Assembly (NCBI GenBank): GCA_964524295.1
Contig: CAZGCW010000123.1
Location: 1 to 11,421 of the forward strand
Direction: 5' to 3'
Source: UBA9926 sp964524295
Lineage (GTDB): Bacteria; Pseudomonadota; Gammaproteobacteria; Pseudomonadales; Azotimanducaceae
Length of the DNA: 11,421 bases
A program made the position numbers and the translations under genes. This document shows, in pieces, positions 1 through 6,249 of this stretch. The notes under the pieces were generated by a model. That model was not told the origin of the DNA, made no database searches, and saw nothing but the letters and a program-made list of their open reading frames with translations. Every line of letters begins with the position of its first letter. Position 1 is the stretch's first letter.

Positions 1-1187
1 ATAACCTGTTCGCTCTGCGTTGGACGGAGAAACATGTAGTCATCAACCTGTAGATCAACATTCAAAGAGGTGGTCACCGGGCTCTGGTTTGTACTTTGAT
101 ATATCGGATCCGCTGTACCTTCAGGCGAGACCATTTGCGCTTTCCAATAACCACCATAAATGTAGTAAAGTCTGCGCCTATTCGGGTCCCAGGTCTGTAG
201 TGGTTTAGTAAACCAGGGATCACCCGGAATCTTCAGTTCATCATAGCGCTTCAGCACAGGTGTACCGATAAAAATAGCAGGCAAATGACTGTCCAGATGG
301 TAGGTATCAAAATCAGTGGGCTTGACCACACCTGAGCCGGCAGACAAATCATTCATCACCCTGTCTCCAGGGTAAATTGCCAGAGTATGACTACCCGCAC
401 CATTGAAGGTCAGTCCCTTAAGGTCAAATCCATTGAATCGCAACTGATCGATAAACCCCTGGTAAATAGACAAGACCTCAGCCACGGCAGGATGCCGCAA
501 TGTCGCCTGCAAACCTGTTAGCTGGGGTTCATACCCCATGAGACCGGCAAGCTCCAGATGCGCCAGATCCCGTTTTATCATTTCAAGCAGTGGAGTTATG
601 GCAGCGGGTTCGGTTAACCCACCCCTGTGAAGACCTACATCTATCTCTAGGTTGACTCGGATTTTAATTCCCAATTCATGGGCCAATGCCTGGTACTGCT
701 GTAATCGTTGCTGACTATCAACCAGCCACTGGACTTGCCGTTGCGGATCAAACCGCGTGCCTTGTAGTTTCAGATAAAAAGTCCGAGCAGCCGATACAGG
801 CAACGGCTTACCGAGCAGGCAGTCGGCATCAGGAAAGGCCTCGGCTATCGCATTCAGGAAAGGCTGATGGAACACCATCAAGGCATTGGTATTAGCCCGC
901 CGCATTACATGCGCAAGCAGTTCCACTGATGGCAGTGATTTAACCACCACTCGAAAAGTTTTATCCGGGCCAACAGATCCAGCTAGTTTATCAACATTGC
1001 CATCAACCCGATCCAGATCCAGCAGCATGACAGGTCGACCGGGTCCGTTCTGTTTCAGCATCTGGTTCAATGCTGAAAAATAGGCATTATGGGGTTTACC
1101 TGCCTCGTCAGGGCGCCACAATATTGCAGACGTACCTGCTGCCAGGGCAACCCCGGCGCTACCAATCAGCAGTGAACGACGTTTCAT
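1..1187 (-). CDS. Tat-exported PLP-dependent fold-III enzyme, alanine racemase/D-threonine aldolase-like (3' end cut by window)
   Basis: An open frame begins at ATG 1187 and runs 395 codons without a stop to the left edge, so the C-terminus is missing. Residues 1-22 are a Tat signal: twin arginine in KRRSLLIG, then a hydrophobic stretch. The rest fits the alanine racemase N-terminal/D-threonine aldolase-like barrel: strand PVMLLDLDRVDGNV (about 52-65), probable PLP-binding Lys83 in VVVKSLPS, VNLEIDVGLHRGG (178-190), and a Gly/Ser phosphate-binding segment FNGAGSHT (261-268). Family members racemise, deaminate or cleave D-amino or hydroxy-amino acids; the substrate here is unknown. The segment near 380-395 (DDYMFLRPTQSEQ) sits where D-threonine aldolases and D-serine dehydratases carry metal-binding His and Cys/Asp, which are not seen. 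The start overlaps the stop of the upstream oxidase gene (ATGA) and has a GGTGAGG ribosome site at 1192-1198. Confidence 0.82.
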   Translation of the reverse strand, partial: MKRRSLLIGSAGVALAAGTSAILWRPDEAGKPHNAYFSALNQMLKQNGPGRPVMLLDLDRVDGNVDKLAGSVGPDKTFRVVVKSLPSVELLAHVMRRANTNALMVFHQPFLNAIAEAFPDADCLLGKPLPVSAARTFYLKLQGTRFDPQRQVQWLVDSQQRLQQYQALAHELGIKIRVNLEIDVGLHRGGLTEPAAITPLLEMIKRDLAHLELAGLMGYEPQLTGLQATLRHPAVAEVLSIYQGFIDQLRFNGFDLKGLTFNGAGSHTLAIYPGDRVMNDLSAGSGVVKPTDFDTYHLDSHLPAIFIGTPVLKRYDELKIPGDPWFTKPLQTWDPNRRRLYYIYGGYWKAQMVSPEGTADPIYQSTNQSPVTTSLNVDLQVDDYMFLRPTQSEQV

Positions 1188-2557
1188 ATTGCCTCACCGA
1201 ACACTTTCCTTAGGTGTGCATTCAGCAGTCGTCCCTGAGGATCCAACGCCTTGCGAATTGCATTAAATTCATCAAATCGAGGGTATAACCCTGCCAGTTG
1301 TTCCGCCCCTAGAGAATGAATTTTACCCCAGTGGGGACGACCTCCATACTTCCAAAAAATAGGCTCGATCAGGTTGAAATAAGGACGATAATCCTCTGTT
1401 GCTACCCGATGAATCGAAATAGCAGCATGATCTTCATCTCCTGAACTCATGCCGAGCATGGTGTCGTCCCTGGAAACATACCGATACTCAAGCGGGAATA
1501 CCACGTCCACTTGCTTATCCTGGATCGTCGCCAGAATCTCTTGCAGGCACGCCGCACCGGCTTCAACCGGTACAGAATATTCCATTTCATTAAATCGGTT
1601 ATTCCTGATATTGGACAGAATCTTGTACGAATCGTCGACTCTTTCGCTAGGACCAATCTGTTCGGCCAACGTATTAATCAAAGGACGTCGCAACCTCGGT
1701 GGAATCATCATGAAACCCCGCATCGCAGTATCAAAAGCGGCATCTTCTTCCGGAGATACCGGTGGGTTATTGACAGGGTCGTCCGTTTCATCGGTGGCCA
1801 GCGCCATCGAATAATCCGAGTGCACCAGGGGAAACAGCTCAAAGTGACGATGCGCCGACATGTGGCTATCAAAATCCTGCAATAGTGTTGATGTCTTTTC
1901 CACCCATGTAGTCTGTTTTAACCTATAAGCAGCTCTATTCTGCATAGTCATGCGGCTAACCACACCTAAGGCGCCCAGGCTGACACAAGCAGCTGCAAAC
2001 AGTTCGGGCTCAAACGATGCATTGAGATCCCGCACCGCTCCATCTACGGTAATCAATCTCAACCCTGTGACATAGCCAGACAGACACTCAAAATCAATTC
2101 CCGTCCCATGGGTCGCAGTCGCCGTCGCGCCAGCCAGTGTCTGCCGGTCTATATCGGGGAGATTCAGCATTCCCTGACCCACTCCCGCCAATAAAGGCCC
2201 CATATCACCTAACCGTGTACCCGCGGCAAACGTGGCCGAATGGTTAGTCTCATTGTGGGTCAGCAACCCTGTCAGCTGATCTATTACCACCAGATGTCCG
2301 TCCGTCGGCACCAGTGCTGAAAATGAATGGCCAGAACCTACCGGGCGTAAGGCGCCCTGGGACGTCTCAAAAAAAAGCGCTAACTGCGCCTCATCAGCAG
2401 GAGAGAATCTGCTTTTCGGATAAGAAACCACCTCCCCAGACCAATTTCTCCATGACAAGGGTCGATCTTGAACAGAAGGTAACGCAGTCGAGGTCACGCC
2501 AAAAAAGGCAGCCAGGGCAGTACTGCCAAGAAACGTCCTGCGGGTTAGCTTACTCAC
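1184..2557 (-). CDS. Tat-exported FAD-dependent oxidase, D-arabinono-1,4-lactone/alditol oxidase family
   Basis: A 457-residue flavoprotein with a GTG start. It opens with a Tat signal (TRRTFLGSTALAAFFG, residues 5-20). The FAD-binding PCMH-type domain follows: RPVGSGHSFS at 71-80, whose His77 is the position covalently linked to FAD in relatives, and TATHGTG at 147-153. The C-terminal half is an ALO domain with RPHWGKIH at 407-414 and DPQGRLLNAHL at 439-449. The family oxidises hydroxyl groups of aldonolactones or alditols, passing electrons to O2 or a cytochrome. The real substrate cannot be read from sequence. The upstream partner is a cytochrome c, joined by a GTGA overlap, and the downstream partner is a PLP enzyme, joined by ATGA. 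A periplasmic dehydrogenase donating electrons to that cytochrome is therefore a reasonable inference. Confidence 0.9.
   Translation of the reverse strand: MSKLTRRTFLGSTALAAFFGVTSTALPSVQDRPLSWRNWSGEVVSYPKSRFSPADEAQLALFFETSQGALRPVGSGHSFSALVPTDGHLVVIDQLTGLLTHNETNHSATFAAGTRLGDMGPLLAGVGQGMLNLPDIDRQTLAGATATATHGTGIDFECLSGYVTGLRLITVDGAVRDLNASFEPELFAAACVSLGALGVVSRMTMQNRAAYRLKQTTWVEKTSTLLQDFDSHMSAHRHFELFPLVHSDYSMALATDETDDPVNNPPVSPEEDAAFDTAMRGFMMIPPRLRRPLINTLAEQIGPSERVDDSYKILSNIRNNRFNEMEYSVPVEAGAACLQEILATIQDKQVDVVFPLEYRYVSRDDTMLGMSSGDEDHAAISIHRVATEDYRPYFNLIEPIFWKYGGRPHWGKIHSLGAEQLAGLYPRFDEFNAIRKALDPQGRLLNAHLRKVFGEAI
1192..1198 (-). promoter_or_regulatory. Ribosome binding site of the PLP-enzyme gene
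   Basis: GGTGAGG on the minus strand, four bases (CAAT) before ATG 1187 and inside the end of the oxidase gene. It supports this ATG as the start and a translationally coupled pair. Confidence 0.65.
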
Positions 2558-2940
2558 TTTAACTCCCCCGCCATAAACTCAATCAGCGCGGAAAAATCTT
2601 CGCGTTCACACGCCATGCAATATCCCAGTGGTGGCATATAGTTAAAGCCTTCAATGGTGTTGGCTAACAAAACGACATGACCCTTCTCTAACCTGGATGC
2701 CCACTGCTCATAATCTCCTACTCGGGGTGCACCACCATTGCCATCAACATGGCACAATGCGCAACTCTGCCGCCACAATCGCTGCTGATCTGCGGACAGC
2801 GAGAGTCCCGTACCAGCAGCAGCATCAACAGCGCCAACCTGGGGCAGAACAACCCTAGAATCAGGGGCTTCGCTACAACTGATCACGCCTCCGATCAACA
2901 TCAGTACAAGCACAAAAATCAGTACCCTGGTCAACAACAC
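2554..2940 (-). CDS. Cytochrome c5-type monohaem lipoprotein
   Basis: A 128-residue protein starting at GTG 2940. A hydrophobic leader (residues 1-21) ends in VISC, a plausible lipobox that makes Cys22 the lipidated residue. The mature part has one haem c site, CALCH at 60-64. Met102 in NYMPPLG is the likely distal ligand. A second pair, CMAC (108-111), matches the disulfide typical of class I c5-like cytochromes. Its likely role is a membrane-anchored periplasmic electron carrier. It is the first gene of the operon and overlaps the FAD oxidase gene by four bases (GTGA), so it is the obvious candidate electron acceptor for that enzyme (inference). An out-of-frame ATG two bases upstream leads at once to a stop, so GTG is the start. 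Confidence 0.88.
   Translation of the reverse strand: MLLTRVLIFVLVLMLIGGVISCSEAPDSRVVLPQVGAVDAAAGTGLSLSADQQRLWRQSCALCHVDGNGGAPRVGDYEQWASRLEKGHVVLLANTIEGFNYMPPLGYCMACEREDFSALIEFMAGELK
2563..2569 (-). promoter_or_regulatory. Ribosome binding site deciding the GTG start of the FAD oxidase
   Basis: GGGGGAG on the minus strand, five bases (TTAAA) before GTG 2557. The start gives a complete Tat signal directly after it. Confidence 0.7.
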
Positions 2941-2946
2941 ATTTTT

Positions 2947-2954
2947 CTCCCACC
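2947..2954 (-). promoter_or_regulatory. Ribosome binding site deciding the GTG start of the cytochrome
   Basis: GGTGGGAG on the minus strand, six bases (AAAAAT) before GTG 2940. The spacing suits this GTG and not the nearby out-of-frame ATG. Confidence 0.65.
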
Positions 2955-2992
2955 GTTGGGAATTAGAATCAAACGCCTATTCGCTATCGGTT

Positions 2993-3014
2993 AAATTAGC
3001 GATCAAGCTAATTT
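2993..3014. promoter_or_regulatory. Perfect 8+6+8 inverted repeat, candidate operator
   Basis: Arms AAATTAGC and GCTAATTT are exact reverse complements around the 6-base spacer GATCAA. It sits 52 bases upstream of the cytochrome start, a normal place for an operator or activator site. It is AT-rich and lacks a following T-run, so a terminator role is unlikely. The function as an operator is inferred. Confidence 0.45.
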
Positions 3015-3120
3015 GAATCCGCCTGAATGCTGCACAGTATAACCAATACCAGATAACACTCTGCCAACCACAATGGCTTAGTGAACCACTGTCCCGGCCC
3101 AATCGCCTGTGTTACCTATG

Positions 3121-3152
3121 CCTGCCAGGAGAGAACTTTATCCCCTAGCAGG
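3121..3152. repeat. 32-base imperfect inverted repeat
   Basis: The arm at 3121-3132 (CCTGCcAGGaGA) pairs with the arm at 3141-3152 (TCcCCTaGCAGG) with two symmetric mismatches and an 8-base loop. It lies about 190 bases upstream of the dioxygenase start. It could be a hairpin or a protein-binding dyad; neither is shown. Confidence 0.4.
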
Positions 3153-3243
3153 TTACATCATCGATTGCATCGAAGACCAGACCAGTCTGACAACTTCAAT
3201 ATAAAACCGATTTTCCGGGCACCAGTCAATCTTTATCCTAGCC

Positions 3244-3256
3244 ATCAGTAACTGAT
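3244..3256. repeat. 13-base perfect palindrome
   Basis: ATCAGT and ACTGAT flank a single A, about 90 bases upstream of the dioxygenase start. It is a possible regulator half-site pair but short enough that chance is not excluded. Confidence 0.3.
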
Positions 3257-3343
3257 CTTGCGCAACCAATCATCGCTTCGACTTGCCAGCGAGGGCATCG
3301 CCAAGTAAGTTTACAATGCTAATCAAATCTACTGGAACTTCAC

Positions 3344-4174
3344 ATGGCGGAATTACAGAAATTAGATAAGAGTACAGATGCGAAAACAATTAAGGAGGTC
3401 ATGGATCAGGATGGCGCCTGTATCCTTGAAGACGTTATCTCCAGCGCAACGGTGGACCAACTGATGTCAGAGCTGATGCCGTGGGTTGAGAGAACCCCGT
3501 ATGGCAAAGATGCTTTTACGGGCACCCTGACGCGTCGAACCGGCGCTCTAGCAGCAAGATCAGCCTCCTGCAGGGAACTCATTACCCACCCTGACATCCT
3601 CAAAAGCGCCAACGAATTCCTACTCCGGTTTAGCAAAAAAATTCAACTCCACCTCACGCAAACAATCTATATTGACCCGGGACAGGGAGCCCAGGTTCTC
3701 CACCGAGATCGTTACGCATGGGATAAACATCTGCCGGCAGAAATCGAGCCTCAATTCAACACCATCTGGGCATTGACCGATTTTACTCAACAAAATGGAG
3801 CCACCCGGGTCGTTCCCGGCAGTAATCACTGGAAATGGCAACAAGAAGCAGAGCCTGACCAGATCTGCCAGGCTGAAATGAAACAAGGCTCCGTTCTGCT
3901 TTATTCTGGAAGTGTGATTCATTCAGGTGGTGAAAACTTATCTGAAACTGCCCGCATGGGGCTTAATATTACCTATTGCCTCGGTTGGCTGCGCCAGGAG
4001 GAAAACCAGTATCTTTCTTGCCCACCGAAAATTGCCCGGGATTTTTCAAGTCAATTACAAAAATTGCTGGGTTACACCCATGGAAATTATGCCCTGGGTT
4101 ATTATTCAGATCCCCTCGCCGAGGGTGAGTTAGACGCTGGGATACAACCTCCGGAGCACGCTGTGAACGGGTAG
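3344..4174 (+). CDS. PhyH-family Fe(II)/2-oxoglutarate dioxygenase
   Basis: A 276-residue cytoplasmic protein without a signal peptide. The jelly-roll iron site is complete: His120 and Asp122 in LHRDRYAW, and His193 in SVIHSGGENLS. Arg204 (ETARMGLN) is suited to bind the 2-oxoglutarate carboxylate. NGATRVVPGSNHW (151-163) is the usual segment before the distal histidine. Members hydroxylate small molecules or acyl thioesters using O2 and 2-oxoglutarate. The HxD motif argues against a halogenase, which would have Gly or Ala in place of Asp. The substrate is unknown. It diverges from the cytochrome operon and is followed 84 bases later by a DUF62 gene on the same strand. The ribosome site is weak (GGAA, 3334-3337). 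Confidence 0.88.
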   Translation: MAELQKLDKSTDAKTIKEVMDQDGACILEDVISSATVDQLMSELMPWVERTPYGKDAFTGTLTRRTGALAARSASCRELITHPDILKSANEFLLRFSKKIQLHLTQTIYIDPGQGAQVLHRDRYAWDKHLPAEIEPQFNTIWALTDFTQQNGATRVVPGSNHWKWQQEAEPDQICQAEMKQGSVLLYSGSVIHSGGENLSETARMGLNITYCLGWLRQEENQYLSCPPKIARDFSSQLQKLLGYTHGNYALGYYSDPLAEGELDAGIQPPEHAVNG

Positions 4175-4258
4175 ACATAACAACTTTGGCCCGTCCTCAG
4201 TCACAATGGCTACGTATTACCCATCTTAATCCAAATCTAAACTCCCAAGAGTAGAAAT

Positions 4259-5197
4259 ATGCTAAGCGTTAAATCAAAAGTCAACAAACCTCGGTTTTCA
4301 TTCCCCGGCTTTCAAGTCATCCGTTTTCTTACCCTGTTGGGTCTATCAAGTCCGTTTTTCGCCAGTGCCGAAGTGCAACGAAATGCCCTGCTGATCCAGG
4401 CTGATTTCGCAGGAATGGTGATGACGGGTGTGGCCTACAGTGTCAGCCAAGACCTGGATATCTACAATGTCCGTCCGCTTATCCCGCTGTATGATATCCC
4501 TGCAGCCTCAGCCAGTCTGGCCTACAATGCCCAGACCTGGCCTGGCGGAACCGTGTTCGTATCTGTGGTTGACCCTGGGGTTGGCACAGCCCGCAAATCC
4601 GTGGTATTGAGAACTAAAAATAACCTGTTTTTTGTCAGCCCAGATAATGGCTCTCTATCAGGGCCTGCTGAAACCTATGGTATTGAAGCGGTCAGGGAAA
4701 TCGACGAATCGGTAAACCGAATTCCCGGCTCGGAATGGTCGCACACTTTCCATGGCAGAGACGTCTATTCCTATACGGGCGCGAGGCTCGCTGCCGGGGT
4801 CATCAGTTTTGAAGAGGTTGGCCCTGAATTACCAGCTGAAGTCATCCGTTTGAAGGCCGCTAGCGGCAGCTTCAAGGAAGGCATCTTGACGGGTTATGTT
4901 GCGGGCGGAACCGGCCGCCTGGGTAATATCTTTTTTAACATCGATCGGGCGCTGTTTGCGCAAACCCAGGCCACATTTGGGGATCAATTCTCCGTAAAAA
5001 TCGCGCACGAGGGCAAAGTGATCTTCAGCGGGATCCTGCCCTACGTGCGATCGTTTGGTTCTGTTCCTGAAGGAAGCAACCTTCTCTTCATGAACTCCAG
5101 CGGCGCCCTGAGCATCGCGATTAACCAGGGTAACTTTGCCAGCGCCCATGGTATTTCATCAGGGGTCACTTGGACTATCCAGTTGCAACCAGAATGA
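4259..5197 (+). CDS. Exported DUF62 protein (SAM hydroxide adenosyltransferase/halogenase superfamily)
   Basis: A 312-residue protein. The N-terminus (about 1-37) is a signal peptide with hydrophobic core VIRFLTLLGLSS and an ASA site before Glu38. After it come DUF62 hallmarks: LLIQADF (44-50), VVDPGVGTARK (103-113), VSPDNGSLSG (126-135) and TFHGRDVY (163-170), then a C-terminal barrel-like domain. The Asp/Arg/His set expected for splitting S-adenosylmethionine by water is present as Asp105, Arg112 and His165, with the usual seven-residue Asp-Arg spacing. The stretch after Asp49 (DFAGMVMTG) lacks the second acidic residue normally found in DFGxxD, so SAM binding may be altered. Export is odd for a SAM enzyme, since SAM is cytosolic. 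The stop overlaps the next gene's ATG. The ribosome site is weak. The DUF62 fold is secure; the activity is open. Confidence 0.85.
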   Translation: MLSVKSKVNKPRFSFPGFQVIRFLTLLGLSSPFFASAEVQRNALLIQADFAGMVMTGVAYSVSQDLDIYNVRPLIPLYDIPAASASLAYNAQTWPGGTVFVSVVDPGVGTARKSVVLRTKNNLFFVSPDNGSLSGPAETYGIEAVREIDESVNRIPGSEWSHTFHGRDVYSYTGARLAAGVISFEEVGPELPAEVIRLKAASGSFKEGILTGYVAGGTGRLGNIFFNIDRALFAQTQATFGDQFSVKIAHEGKVIFSGILPYVRSFGSVPEGSNLLFMNSSGALSIAINQGNFASAHGISSGVTWTIQLQPE

Positions 5198-6111
5198 CAT
5201 CCAAGTCGATCAAAGCGAGCTTTTATCTCAGCTGCTGCGCTAGCCTGCTGGTTTCCCTGCTTATTCAGGCTGATCAACCTGATTCTGGTGATTTCAAGTC
5301 GACCGATACCTGGATTGAATCCCGCTCGATCCAGATACCGGGTACCATCGTTGCGCCGATAGAGAGCAACAGAGGGCCCATCCCACTGGTCATACTGCTG
5401 CATGGACATGGCGGCACACGCCATGAAGCAGGCGGCTACACCCGAGTAGCCGAAGGGCTCGCTGCACACGGAATAGCGTCTATCCGTATGGACTTTCCTG
5501 GCTGCGGCGAAAGTCTTGAGGGGTTTAAAAACAATAACCTGACCAATATGATCGCCGATCTCAATGCTACCCGATACCATGCCCTGAAAACCCTTGATAT
5601 AGACAAAAACCGGATGGGTATGCTCGGCTTCAGTATGGGTGGAAGGTTAGCCCTCAGCAAGGGTGCCCATACTAATGACTATCGAGCCCTCGGCCTGTGG
5701 GCACCCGATGCAGAAGATGGTGAAGCCAATATCCGGGAATACCTGGGTGGTTCAGATCAATACCAGCAAATGAAAGCAACGGCACAGCAACAGGGATATG
5801 CGCCTTTTACCACATTTTGGGGACAGGACCAGCAGCTCGGCTACCGATGGTTTACCGATATGGAGGCGTCTTCTGTGACGCACACAATCGAGCAATACCC
5901 TGGCGCACTCATGGTGCTCTATGGTGATCTCGACACCGTCGTTAAACCGGCCATTTCCAAGCGGGTGTTAAAAAAAGCCAGTCGCGCCAATCCAGCCATT
6001 GAACGCCTGATCGTCGGTGCTGACCATGGCCTGGGCCTTTTTAACAATGACACACGTCGGTCAGGACAGGTTATAAGTGAGACCATCGCCTTTTTCGTAG
6101 AGCATCTTTAA
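5194..6111 (+). CDS. Secreted alpha/beta hydrolase (esterase/peptidase S9-S33-like)
   Basis: The start is placed at ATG 5194, which forms an ATGA overlap with the DUF62 stop. An upstream in-frame TTG at 5170 would add eight residues in front of the signal peptide and is less likely. The 305-residue product begins with a signal peptide (KSIKASFYLSCCASLLVSLLIQA). Core motifs are the oxyanion segment HGHGG (70-74), DFPGCGES (about 100-107), the nucleophile Ser147 in GFSMGG, Asp247 in YGDLDTVV and His278 in GADHGLG, giving a full triad. The fold resembles feruloyl-esterase/serine aminopeptidase-type hydrolases acting on esters or amides in the periplasm or outside; the substrate is unknown. The overlap implies coupled translation with the DUF62 gene. 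Confidence 0.88.
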   Translation: MTSKSIKASFYLSCCASLLVSLLIQADQPDSGDFKSTDTWIESRSIQIPGTIVAPIESNRGPIPLVILLHGHGGTRHEAGGYTRVAEGLAAHGIASIRMDFPGCGESLEGFKNNNLTNMIADLNATRYHALKTLDIDKNRMGMLGFSMGGRLALSKGAHTNDYRALGLWAPDAEDGEANIREYLGGSDQYQQMKATAQQQGYAPFTTFWGQDQQLGYRWFTDMEASSVTHTIEQYPGALMVLYGDLDTVVKPAISKRVLKKASRANPAIERLIVGADHGLGLFNNDTRRSGQVISETIAFFVEHL

Positions 6112-6249
6112 GCCATACCTGACCACCCTGGACAGGGCAATCAGTGCCAGTGGTGGCCATTGTCTAGGCTGGATTGAAAATGAATCGTTATTTCAGGCAG
6201 TTGCCATCGCTGCCAGTCAGCGGGCATGAATCCATCTGTGGAGATGCTC
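6112..6249. other. Convergent intergenic spacer with a weak stem
   Basis: The spacer separates two convergent genes. CCACCCTGG (6123-6131) can pair with CCAGTGGTGG (6147-6156), nine pairs with one bulge and a 15-base loop. There is no T-run on either side, so it is at best a non-canonical terminator. Confidence 0.25.

Larger units (their letters stand above)
2941..3343. other. Divergent intergenic region with several inverted repeats
   Basis: This is the only stretch over 300 bases without a gene, and it separates the minus-strand cytochrome operon from the plus-strand dioxygenase. No convincing open frame or RNA gene was seen. It holds five dyads: 2993-3014 (perfect 8-base arms), 3121-3152 (imperfect, 10 pairs), 3161-3173 (TCGAT/ATCGA), 3178-3189 (CAGAC/GTCTG) and 3244-3256 (ATCAGT/ACTGAT). 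Promoter elements are weak. On the minus strand TATACT (3036-3041) lies 20 bases from TTGGCA (3062-3067). On the plus strand TACAAT (3312-3317) has no good -35. No regulator gene lies in the window. Confidence 0.6.

Noticed and set aside
686..1083. Plus-strand open frames across the PLP-enzyme gene
   Set aside because: They lie opposite a recognised gene, have no family features and no ribosome sites.
3036..3067. TTGGCA and TATACT as a promoter for the cytochrome operon
   Set aside because: Each hexamer is good but the 20-base gap is too long, so it is mentioned only within the intergenic entry.
5170..5193. TTG 5170 as the start of the hydrolase
   Set aside because: ATG 5194 overlaps the upstream stop as ATGA and begins a clean signal peptide.
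5041..5580. Minus-strand 179-codon frame
   Set aside because: It is antisense to the DUF62 and hydrolase genes, both of which carry clear catalytic motifs, and its translation has no recognisable features.
6123..6156. Hairpin between the two convergent genes as an intrinsic terminator
   Set aside because: No T-run follows on either strand and the loop is large.
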